A stretch of DNA of 64,000 nucleotides from positions 1,552,501 through 1,616,500 of the forward strand of contig JAJFZO010000747.1 in the NCBI GenBank assembly GCA_021397835.1, read 5' to 3'. Of this stretch, positions 14,283-25,651 are shown piece after piece. Position numbers and translations under genes: made by a program. The DNA comes from Moringa oleifera. Taxonomy: Eukaryota > Streptophyta > Magnoliopsida > Brassicales > Moringaceae. Numbering within the stretch: the first letter of the stretch is position 1; each line of letters begins with the position of its first letter. The notes beneath the pieces are model-generated. The model worked only from the letters and a program-made list of their open reading frames with translations. It was not told the DNA's origin and did no database searches.

Positions 14283-17200
14283 CTATTCTGCAGACAAGTT
14301 ACCGTACTGCCATGGGTTAAATTCAATTGATTTGATATCAACTTCGTCAGTGCTGTCTGAGCTATCAATAGCAGCTCGATGATCAGTGTATTTGCCATTG
14401 TATCGGTATACTTCCAAGTCGTCCCAAGGTGTAGGTGTAACTTCGTCAGTCAAATCAAACCATCTTGAGGTGAAATGATGGGCCTTGGCCTCTCGGGTCC
14501 TCTTCTCAGCTCTTTGTCTCTCCTCCAAACTGAAAGAATTGCACAGAGAACAACTTAAGCAGCTTAACATTGAAGGAAGAACCTATTTTTGTGGAACCTA
14601 AGGACAACTAATGAGAGCCTTGAATTTCGAGAAAGAGAACTCATTGATTAAATCAAGCAAAAACAATAACGACTACTGTATAATATCCCGGTTCTACCCA
14701 AGCAAAAGTTATGCAAAAACTACGGAATATTCTATTAAAACACCCAAAAATTTTGCAAATTTTAACCCCTTTTTCCTTTTGAGCACCAAGGGTATGACCC
14801 ACCAACATCATGAGTTTATACCTTGGTCAACACCCTCAGGCCCATAAAAAGCTATTATTCAATCAGCAGATCAGCATTAAGCCGTAGCATGCAAACTTCG
14901 TTTTATAGTTGCAGACAAGAAGAAGGGAAAAATTCATGTAGGCCCATGTAACATGAAGCAGAGGCATGAGAACATAGTTAGCAAAAACCTGCTGCTATCC
15001 ACAATTCCATCTAATAGCCCATTCAGGGACAGGAAAAATCTGATCGAGGGAGAGATGAAGGGCAAGAGTGAGGGAGATGGGCACCTGTGCTTTTCTGCAC
15101 CTGCTTTGGACAGATCACCCTGCTCAAGAGCATATCGATCAGGTCGCAAGCGAGAATCTGATGCTAACAACTTCTTAGGAGCAGTGTCAAAGCTGTTTAT
15201 TTTATGTGCAAAATCCGTGTACTGAAACTTATCATTCGCTGGAGCATCAGCAACATGCCAAACCTGCAAAACATAAGAAGGGGTTATCAGATTCGGGTAA
15301 GTCAATTACTTCTCATGTATACTAAGTTATTCAAAGTAATGCTAAGAAAGAGGAAAAAGAAACCACTAATAAGATGCAATCTAAACATTCCACATGCTCA
15401 TCCTTGACACAGAATATCAGTTAATAATTTAATATCATCATATAATAAAAAGATTGCAGTTTATACTCAAAGAAGAAAGCATGCCTCTAATACATAGAAA
15501 CAACTCCATTTGTTCAACAATCAAAAAATGTCCAATTCCTGTCAGCTAATTGTCATGAAATCAGTTAGTAAATAGCTAGGCACAATGCAGGTTTTTCACC
15601 TTGGAAGGTACACTCGCCCTAGGACACTCAACAATGATATCAGGGTGAGACATATAAACTCTCTCTTTGAAACTTGAGTGAGAGGAAACAGAGACACAAT
15701 AAGCATAGACTAAATAAGTACAGCCCACACTATATGTGCAATGTATTTGAAAAAGAGAGGGGAGAAGAACAAACTATGCTAACATATCGAAGAGCCAAAG
15801 TTCACGAAAGAACCTCTTTCAACTCGGTGCCTGGAAGAGGTTCCCCTTCCATATCACATGGCTGATAGCTCATTGACTCATTCCACTTGCCTGTCATCAA
15901 TACTTTAGGTTCCTCAGCAGCATTATAGACATATCCATCAACTTCATAGCGTCCAGCTCTGGAATCAAACAGGTTGGTTATTTGGTTACTAACAGCAGGC
16001 AACAACTGAAGTATAAACAGGCATATTATGTACACAACTGAAGCATGAATAGACATATTATGCATCCAACGGTGGCTGTCAAAATGCGCTGAGCAGTACA
16101 TAATAAACCTTAAAAGGATAAATAAATCAAACAAATAAAAGGTTCAACATAGTGTCCAAAGCACTGAGATAACCAAGTCTAGGGATCTTCCAGTAACTTC
16201 AAATGAAACATATCAAGCTCTATATTATAGAATTTGATGAGGATTTCTGTAGCCAGAAAAAGAAAGAGTTGAGGGGAAAGATTGGCTGACGGAGAAATAA
16301 AATCTTAAAAATGTTTCTCCAACAAGATTCAAGTCAAACCATGAATCGGAATTTCATCTCAAGATGTGTTATTTTCAAAATCCCACATGAGATAATGCCA
16401 TCAACTTGAAATTCTAGATTCCTCAAAGCACTAACTCTTACATTTGATAATTTAGATGTTAGATAATTTCGAAAGAAAGATTGATGAAGAAGATATGTCA
16501 CATTACCCAAACCAGCCACATGGTTGAAAATACAGCACTGCTTTGTCCCCAGTAGTCAAATTTGTCATAATCATCTCTCCTGGTGAATCAACCCAAGTTC
16601 GTCCAAAGATCAGATTGTTAACCTTGGTGGGAGGTGGCACCAGGTCTAAGACCACACCATCTCTTTTAAGAGATACACGTGTTCTGCAAACAACAAAGAC
16701 CTACATGAACATGCACGCTATTGACAATATTGAATTCTGGTCAAAATGTAGACTAATTGGTAAATGAAACCAGTATCCCAGGAAAACAGAAAAAACAAAA
16801 TAGGAAGGACCATTGGTAGCGAGAAAGCTTTGAAGATGGCTAACCACTGGTGGTCATATTGAAGTATAAGATGAGATAGCAAGGGCTGAAATAGCCTAGA
16901 TAGTTCATCAAATATGAAAATATATGACTACCGCCTAGCTTTTCTTCAAAGAAGCAGAAGAATATGTAGTATAAAAAGCATAATTAATCAAGGAGACAGA
17001 AAAAATGTTATCCACGTGATAAGTCTAATAATACAGCCACCTAACACCATCAGAGGATGTTAGTATGACCACTATTTTCAAGTTAAACACAAAGAGCATA
17101 AACACCAAAAAAACTTAGCATCCATAGGCAATAGATTTAGTGCAGAAGCCCCTTATAAATGCAAGAAAAGATAACTAATGTAAAAAGCAAAGCAAGGATC

Positions 17201-20200
17201 ACCTTCCCACCGGATAAACATCCAGAGAGTTTCCCAAAAATTTAGTTTTTAACTTCGATGTCACATCATAAGTAAAATGCTCATTTTCTGCATGCCCAGC
17301 ACTCATTGGGGGATGATGGCTCACCTGAAATGAAAATATATGGTGAAGTAGGCATGCAAAAACTGGAAGATTGCAAACAGATCACATGAAGAGAATGTAG
17401 TCATAAATTTACTTTTCTTCTCCACTTGGGTAGTTGACATACAATTTTAACCATTGACCATAGTGTGATAAGGAAAGGAGGGAGATTTTTGAGTATCTTG
17501 AAAGTGATAGAATGCTTTAGAAGGGAGCAAAATATAAGAGAATGCTCAAAGGATAACTCAAAAACTTAAGATCTAACCTGCTCAGCAATGAATGTAATCC
17601 CACCATGATTAACCATCTCATAAGTCTCCCCAAGAATAGGATTGAAAGGTTTCCATGTTCGTTGGTAGGCATAGTAAACTGATATAGCCCATGATGCTGC
17701 ACCCAACAATGATATTCATCCAACATAAGAAAACAATGGAACATACCTCATTAAGGAAGAGAGAAATCAATGCAAGAATATACTCACTAGCATACACCAA
17801 CCGCATGTACGGATCTTCACATTCATCTGCCCGATCCAATAAATAGGAGTATTCCATTAACTGTCATAGACATTACAAACTTTATGCTATGGTACAGACC
17901 ATAACTCATAAGCAGAACAATAGAGTACATGGGAAGACTATCTTGCTTAAGTATCATGGCCCCTGGATTTTCCTACCCACAAGACAAGCCACCCTCTCTG
18001 CTCCAAATGGTACCTGAACCCACCCCTTTGCACTAAAAATAAGGGGAGTTATCAGTGAACTTAGGATTTTTGCATTACAAAACTGAGCAGCTACAAGAGA
18101 AGTAGCACAAACCTCTGCCATTTTCTGAAGCATCGTCATTGGCTCAAATATGAGAACAGGAAGTGTCACCATTGATGTGACATCTGACCCTATGTATTTT
18201 TGCATCATCTTCCAGTAACTGTCTCGTTCCTGTTAAGCATAAAGCCAAGTGCTTAAATTACTAGAGCATAAAACAGGTATAGGATAACTATTTTTCTTAT
18301 ATCTGAACTACGCCAAAACCATAGCTAAAAATAATTTTAAAAACAACTAAAAGCATGAACGAGTCCTTTGACCTAGGAAAAAACATGTTTAGTGTTTTTT
18401 TGTACAGGGACTCAAAACAGGAAAAGTGGAATCACAGCTTTCAAGGGATAAATTCAAAATGACAACATCAACAAGGCCATCTTTTATGAAGAGCCACTAA
18501 TATCCCGCAACTTAAAATCAGTAAGTAATAAGCACCAAGATCTAGCTCAAGAAACAGCCCCATCACAATAGTGAATGTAGATAGCAAGACTCCAAAAGTG
18601 CATACAATTTTTTTTTTTTTTTACAAATAATAATAATAATAACCAAGATTGACAGATTAGGGACCCATCCTCTTTGGGATCCTCAGGACCTAAACTTAAC
18701 AACCATGATCAAAAACAAACTCAGTAGCCCAACTAAAAACAAACTCAGTGGCCCTGAAGGATTCAAACCCTGGACCTAGCCTACAAGTTGAGACTTGCTT
18801 ACCAGCGAGCTGAACCACCCAGGGTTACATACATAGCTATTTTAACAGTCAGAAGCTGGAAATAAGGTAGTGATTCAGCCATCATTCAGAAAAAGAAAGA
18901 ATGAAAATGCAGGGAAGAAAAGTCTCTCTCCAACAGACCTATATTAATAGGATGTAATATTGAAAGAAGAAATTGCATACTTCCTGCTTCCATCTTCCTC
19001 TCTGAGCTTCCTCCTCTGCATCTTCTTTGCCACCCTCTGGATTTATGACTTCTACCCCTTCATAACCAAGTAACCTGAAAACAGAAAGGAGATTTAAGTG
19101 CATGAAACTCCTTAACAGAATACCTACACAAACAATTGCAACCACTCTGAGAACTTATCATAAAGTATTTATTTGAAGACAGTTTCCACCACTGTGAAAA
19201 AGACAGTCCGTGGAAGCAACACATGCATGCATTAATGCATTCCCCAGCAGTCAGTACTCCTCCGCTAATACAGTTTATCATGCAAGGAGGATCAAGGTCT
19301 TATAATTTCTCTAAAGAACACAAAAAGCAGATTGTGGCATCTGAAACCAGCTAATAAAGCATGAGCACCATATAATTTCAAATTCTTACGATGATTAATT
19401 CTTACGATGATTAATTCTTCCTGTCAGTTACCATGTTAAAATAACATTGCAGCATATAATGAAAAGGAAAATGAAAATGGTGTACTAAAATTTCTATGTA
19501 GTCTGCCTTCGCCAGATATCAGCATTTTGTTATCATGGTTCTTCTTTTTCATCTTCTTTTTTTTTTTTTAGGGAAGCGGATTGGCAGGTCGCTTGCTCTC
19601 TATTCCCAAATTTCTCACCCCCAAAAAGCATTACTCGGTTGCCATTAAGCAACTGGTGTCAAGCTTAGTTTTCACTGCACATTAACTCCTTTAATGATTG
19701 ATAACCTTCTCCAATATAAAGCAAACATAGCTCCTTCTCAAATAAGTCATGTTCAGCAAATTTACTGAATCAGTTCAATAAAAACTAAAAACTGGACTAT
19801 CCCAGACAAATATGGCATTTAAATTACAATAGAAACAAGGGAATGAAGACAACCAGAAAAGTAGTATCAAGCCATCATAATCACCCATTTCACCCATCAC
19901 AACAAAGTTTATCAGTCCAAAGAAGAAAGAAATTCAAATCTGTTAAATGCTATTGTAGGTAATGAAGCAAATAGCTCCTGCAAATAACAGCAATACATAT
20001 AATTCAGAGAGCATACTCACAAATTTTATAACCACAAACACCAAATCAGGGTCTCACTATGCTTAAACATCATTCCACGACCAAGTAAGCGAAATTCGAT
20101 CTCAAGCGGAAAGAAAACGAAGCATAAGTAACTTCAATAATATAACAAAAAGACATACCCGTTAACGGATCTGTGCATGGCGTTGCCAAACATAGACAAA

Positions 20201-20253
20201 CCAGAAGTCATGGCAGCGAAGAATCCCTTACTCTCCTTCTTCTGACTACCCAT
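14283..20253 (-). CDS. ORP3A: Oxysterol-binding protein-related protein, ORP3 type
   Basis: Ten coding exons on the complement: 20159-20253, 18981-19074, 18113-18229, 17788-17860, 17578-17696, 17203-17324, 16507-16683, 15814-15958, 15085-15263 and 14283-14529. The 1368 nt encode 455 aa, and all phases match. The N-terminus ([20 protein letters not shown]) and the length match Arabidopsis ORP3A-C, the short plant ORPs that lack a PH domain. The fingerprint EQVSHHPP is present at about residues 165-172, split across an exon junction. Other conserved blocks are [11 protein letters not shown] upstream and [11 protein letters not shown] near the C-terminus. ORPs bind sterols and phosphoinositides in a beta-barrel and move lipid between the ER and other membranes; ORP3A is ER-associated through PVA12. 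Introns are long (up to 1.1 kb), and one carries a SINE. A divergent promoter lies upstream, facing the RAB5IF-like gene. Confidence 0.94.
18608..18825 (-). mobile_element. tRNA-derived SINE in an ORP intron
   Basis: On the minus strand the element begins near 18825. It has a pol III A-box-like block at 18817-18802 (TGGTTCAGCTCGCTGG) and a B-box GGTTTGAATCC at 18769-18759, spaced about 33 bp apart as in tRNA heads. A unique body follows, then (ATT)n, and it ends in a 15-base A tail (the T-run at 18608-18622 on the plus strand). The body contains a short internal duplication around ACAAACTCAGT. The host sites on either side share only CATAC, so a target-site duplication is not established. It sits in the intron between coding exons 2 and 3 of ORP, in the same orientation as the gene. 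Family name unknown. Confidence 0.72.
19381..19419. repeat. 16-bp direct tandem repeat, about 2.4 copies
   Basis: The unit AATTCTTACGATGATT is repeated twice exactly (19381-19396 and 19397-19412), followed by a partial third copy, inside the ORP intron between coding exons 1 and 2. No function apparent. Confidence 0.7.
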
Positions 20254-21989
20254 CCTCTCTCTCTCTTAAATTAGTCTTGATCAAGCCTTTCAATTTCTTC
20301 AATTTCAATTACAATAACGATTATAGTTTGATTGAAATTCTGTACAAGGTATTCAAAATTGGCCTTTTAGCAATCAAACAGAGAGACTGTGGAGCTCCGA
20401 AGATCGACCGAAAGGAAGAGCATCGGCTTAGATTAGAGACTGAGAATAGGGAAGGACGTATGATCCGCGATTTGAAAGAACATGGAGGACCCGAGTTGAT
20501 TCGTCGCCGTTTCATAAATTCTAACATTTTGTTAATTAATTAATTTATTTTTTTAAAGGATAACCTATTTAATTAACCAGCTCCACTTGAGAGAGGCACA
20601 CAGCCAATCAAAACAAGCAACGTGTCCCCAGCAGAAATAAGAAACACGTGTCCTTATTAACAAAGCTAGTGGAAAACATAATAACTATGTTTTCTTTGAT
20701 CTTCCACTTTCTCTAAACCCATAAATGAAAAAGGGCCTTCAGTGGGCCCAATTGGGGCATGTACAATGACAATGGCTTTTAAAAAGGACAGCACAGTCCA
20801 TATTCTATTAAATACAATATTAAATTATTTCTGTAATTAAACATGAAATTTAATTTTAAAATTAGGTTTTTAAATTTTTTTAAATATATTTTTTTAAATA
20901 TTAAACTATTACTATTTAATAATAATTTTTAAAATAATAAAGTTATTAAACTCCTTTATATGTAATAAAATTTCAAAAATAAAATTATAGTGTAATATAA
21001 TACCATATTTTTTATTTAAATTATTTTAATTAATATTAACAAAACAAGGACGCACATCGGTAGCTTTTTATTTTAAAAAGAAATATGTATAACAACTTTA
21101 ACTGTACTTAATTTTTAATTTAAATTTTGGTGTAGTTATTATACATTATTTTTTATTTGACTGACATTAAATTTTATTTTAAATTATTATAAGAATTAAA
21201 AATATTTTTATTGTCAAAATATATAAAAATTTAACATAAATAAATCATAATTATTTTTTAAATTTAAATAAATTTTAATTTATAAATTATTTTTGTTATA
21301 TATTTTAAAATTTTAAATGCATAAAATTTATAAGTTATATGATAATAATAATAAATTTTAAAAACTGTGATTGATTTTAAATTTTTTTATATTTATGAAA
21401 TTTTGAATAAACTTTACATTAAATCAAATTGAATATATGATCGATTAAATTGATATTTTAAAATATAAATTAAATACATAAGCATAATTTGATACTTTTT
21501 GTATTTATCTTAATTTAAGGTTTTAATATTAATATTTTATTATAGAAAATAATCAATTTAATAAAGAAAATGATTTCTGTAATGTTTAAAATAGTGATTA
21601 GAGATTTATTTCAAGAAAATTGTGGAGACAAACCCCAGATTACTGGAGTTCTAATCTCATGAGACACTGATAACATCACGTGCAGTGCATAAAAACTGTA
21701 ATCTATTACGTACAGCCACAGGTTAGCATTAAAAACTTCCTCTCCATCTTCGAAAAGCCAATCGTTTTCCTTTAGATCTACATCGAAGCCAAGCTTTTTC
21801 AATTTTAATATTCCCTCAATACCTCCACTCTCTGCTTCCTCTGTTTCTGTTGCCTCCGGATTCAAGAGCAAACCCTAGTATTGCAGCTTTGTATCAGTAG
21901 TTTTAACCCAATTTGTCTCTGGAGTTCGAGTTGTTACTGCAGTATTGAGTTTTGAAGATCCGTTGAGTTGGGTTGATATTTGATCGAGA
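20254..21989. promoter_or_regulatory. Divergent intergenic region between ORP and RAB5IF-like genes
   Basis: 1.7 kb separates the ORP start (20253, minus) from the RAB5IF-like start (21990, plus). A G-box CACGTG at 20645-20650 and a CAACGTGTC element near 20619 lie about 0.4 kb upstream of ORP. A TGGGCCCAATTGGG patch (near 20743) has the look of site II elements. 20800-21600 is very AT-rich filler. 21620-21989 is more balanced and probably contains the leader of the plus-strand gene. Confidence 0.5.
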
Positions 21990-22690
21990 ATGAAAGAAGG
22001 GAAATCGGTTAAGTTTAATCTTCAGCAGCAGCAGCAGCAGTCGTCGCAGCACCAGAACGGTCACTTTTCTCCGTTCAAATTCGCCAAATTGTTGGATCCG
22101 GAGGCTTCTTGGGATAAGGTATTATTGATTTTGATTAACGTTGTTGACTTTTTGTTCCTTCAGGTTGAACTCGGTGTAATTATGGAGGTATTTGAACTAG
22201 AATTTAATTGTTAGTGTAGATGTTTGGAGCGAGGAGCAGTTATTTTCTTATAAGGGAAGTTCAAAATGCTCTCTGGATTGAGAGTATTGAATACTTTAAA
22301 CACAGTGAATTATGAAACCGATGTTTCTTGGCAGCTTCAATTAGTTATAGTAGTTCTTTTGTGCTTAGTTCTGCTAACCAAGTTGTAAATTTTGGAAAGT
22401 TTGGCTAATTTGATATTAAATCGGTAATTGCTTTATTAGTTTAGAGTAAACCTGATATGAAGTTTCACTCTTTGGAGTTATTTGGTAGTGCTCTTTTGTT
22501 GGCAGTAGTCTTTTGTTCTTGATTCTGCTGACTTTTCTTTTCATGATCAAAAAGAAAAATGTTGACCGACTGAGGGCTGATTGCTTTGTTAATTTAGGCT
22601 AGGGCTTAAATTGAAGCTTCAATGAAGAAGTGAATGATCACAAAATGGGTTACTGGATTTTCAACTTTGGAGTTATTAGGAGTTTTTTTT

Positions 22691-22721
<31 letters not shown>

Positions 22722-24960
22722 GGGGAGAGGAAGGGTGCGCTTTCGGTTTGTTGTAATAGTCTTTTTCACTTCATTTGCTATTTGCTTTATTAGGTTGGAC
22801 TAAGGCATGAAGTAATTTTCAATAGAAGAGCGAATGACTGCAAAGTGCATGCTCACTCTTTGGAGTTGTTCATTTTTATGACTTCTTTTGGTGGCACAGG
22901 ATCAACTGGGAGATGTATTGCATTGGATTCGGCAAGTGGTGGCACTTTTTTGTGGATTACTATGGGGTTCCATCCCTTTGACCGGAGTCATATCGTTTGC
23001 TGTGTAAGTTGATATTGGCATTTATGTTTGAGCTCAATTGATAGTGTTTTTTTATGTTTTCTTCATAGTAGCTGGTATTCATGTGAAATTGCTCTCTAGT
23101 TGCTGTTTTCTCTTCCTCCCCCCTCAATACCCATGTTCATTTCATTTATGCATGCATCAATATGGAGTATTATGTTTCTATCCTTTATATGGGTGTTACA
23201 AGAACTTAAAGCAGAGGTTGTAAGTTGTAATACTGTTAGAGTTCCATAGTAATTGTACCTAGTTTGTTGGGAACTGTCTATCCTTGATGTACTTGATCCC
23301 TAAAAGAAGGTTCTTGTCTAGTTCCTAACATTATTGTGTTGGTATTGCCAATGACCTTCTTAATTCCTTCTTTTAGTAAACTTAGTAGAATTATCATGTA
23401 TAATCTGGATTTCTTTATTTCTTTTAAAACCAGAATCTGGAATTCATTTTGCTTACGGTATAGCATCTTGTGCTTGATCTTTCTGAAGCTCTTCATGAGA
23501 AGGTTTCCAGGATAAAGAATCACTCATATAGATGGACAAAGACCGGGGATAACAGGCTTTAGAGGTTGTATAGGTCTTCTGATTATTAATATGGGTTGTA
23601 TAACAATGTGAAGGTAGTAGTTTTATGTTTCCTTTTCCCCAATAATAACAATGTCAAACAACACTTAATCATGCTATGGATAACCATATATTAATTCATT
23701 TATATGCATGCATCTTTCATAAACTGACCTGTAGGTTTGCTTCCATTTGGAGTTAACTATAGGTATGCAATTTTAGAGGCCAGGATAGTAACTGGTGATA
23801 TGTGCTGCCAGGACAAGAAGGGATTTAAGAGAATACTGGTGGTTTTAGTAGTCATTCTTTAGTTAGATTTGTGGCCATTGATGGAAGCATGATTTTCTAG
23901 ATTAATGGACTGGGATCAAATACATTTATATTTATATACTACTGTTTCTATTTTTAAAAAAAAAATTAAATACTTGTCTAGAGAAGCAAAGCATTTTTGA
24001 AGTTGATTTGGCCTGGGATGCAGTTCCTTTGCGAAGCAAATGGAGTGATTTAAAACAGGTAATAAAAGCACAAGGGACCTTGTACTGTTAGGTAGGAACA
24101 GGATTCTAAAATTTATCTACTGAGGTCAAATAGGGTTATCTTGGATGTAAATGGTGGTTCGAGCTAATTTACTATTGACTGCAAAGAGAGGCATTTTGGT
24201 AATGTGGTGGTTTCTAAGTGGAGTTTCTCTCGGAATATTTGGTGTCTTCAGCCTCAACTGTCTGTGTGTGTGTGTGTGTGTGTTCAAATATGTGTGACAC
24301 ATGTCTGCCTCAAGGACTTGGCGTGGAAGCTGAGTCTAATATGATGAGATAGGGGAAAAGTTTTATGATAATTAGGTTTCTCCAAAACGAAGATGGATAA
24401 TATTTTTGATGGCACACGGTGTTGACATTTTTCATGCTATCATCATGAATTGGATGGCCTTTCAGTTCTGAATTATTGGACAAGAGGGATTTATACTGCC
24501 AACCTATCTTTTAGCGCCCTTGCTTTCTCTTGCTGCAACCCAAAATTCTCCATGAGATGCGATCACTCATATGAATTAAGAATGATATATACTGCTTTGT
24601 GTTCTTTTCCATTTTCAGTGCTACTTTAATTGAATGGACCTGATTTTGAATTGCAGCTTTTTGGCGATATCCTCTGGGATAGTATATGGTTATTATGCAA
24701 TGCTACTAAAGATCGATGAAGAAGATTTTGGTGGTCATGCAGCCCTCCTCCAAGAGGGTCTTTATGCTTCTATAACTTTGTTTCTGGTAGGTTGATATCT
24801 CCTCACCTTTGTCCTTCCCTTCCAAAAAGATCTGTCTTTTATGAAAATATTTGAGAAGAAAAAATTAGTAGCCTGTATTGTTTCCTGAGTGACAAAATCT
24901 TTCTGTCTTTATGTTGTTCAGCTGGCATGGATAGTAGTATACAGCTTGGCCCACCACTGA
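21990..24960 (+). CDS. RAB5IF: RAB5IF/Rab5-interacting family small membrane protein
   Basis: Four exons: 21990-22118, 22900-23003, 24657-24786 and 24922-24960, giving 402 nt (133 aa) with matching phases. A polyglutamine run (CAG repeats) and a His/Gln-rich segment open the protein. The conserved core follows: LLDPEASWDKDQLGDVLHW, then three likely membrane spans (about residues 57-78, 80-95 and 113-131) and the signature KIDEEDFGGHAALLQEG. It ends in AHH. Length and motifs resemble human RAB5IF (C20orf24/RCAF1), which is reported as a component of the ER multipass translocon and as a respirasome assembly factor. The plant role is inferred from that similarity only. The protein is convergent with the PGRL1-type gene. 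Its first intron carries a striking T18-G25 tract. Confidence 0.9.
22683..22725 (+). repeat. Abutting homopolymers T18 then G25
   Basis: Eighteen T (22683-22700) run directly into 25 G (22701-22725) within the first intron of the RAB5IF-like gene. The G tract could form G-quadruplex structures in the transcript. It could also be a sequencing or gap-filling artefact, since homopolymers of this length are poorly resolved. Confidence 0.85.
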
Positions 24961-25651
24961 ATTGCATGAACGGTTCCCTTTCCCCCAAGGGACAAGGGAG
25001 ATTGAATGTGTCCCCTCTGCTTTGTGAGGCACCATTGCCCACCTTGGAAAGAGTGAGAAACTTGTACTTCCCATCATTATTTGCTTCGTTAATTTTCCGT
25101 GCAACATTTTGATTTTGCAGGTTATGGACCCAACAATAGTCTTTGTTTCATAATAATAATAGAGACAGAATGTAGAAACTTGTTCTTGGCCACACCCAAT
25201 TGATTATCAAAGTTGCATTTCATTAGCCTCAAAATAATATTTCTGTGCAAGTGATTACTTGCCTGGCTTACCTCAGATGATGCATTTGTGTTGTTTTCAG
25301 TGGCTATATACTTCAGATTCCTATGAGAATAGGCTACACCTTTCGTAAGCTCAAAGCATACATGTAGATAATGTTAATCTCCTTATCTGATTTCATGATT
25401 ACCAGAAAAAGGGCATCCTGTGGAACAAATTGAGATACCAGAACATGGACCAATCTATTACAGAAGATAACGTCCAATGTCATATCAGTTGAGTGTACAA
25501 TGCAAAAAGGTTCAACAGTACATTAGTTGTAACAAGAATTCTTTCCCTCATCACAATTACCCAAAAGAAAAGCAAGATGCAAAAGAGAGGGAAGAAAGAA
25601 TTGTGATCTATATCCATCCACCTACAAGACATTACAAATAAAGCATGTGTC
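24961..25651. other. Convergent 3' flanks of RAB5IF-like and PGRL1-type genes
   Basis: 691 bp lie between the two facing stop codons. No further gene seen. It presumably holds both 3' UTRs. Confidence 0.55.

Noticed and set aside
21611..21871. 86-codon minus-strand ORF upstream of the RAB5IF-like gene
   Set aside because: No recognisable family. It lies in the probable promoter/leader of the plus-strand gene, and the second half reads like random translation.
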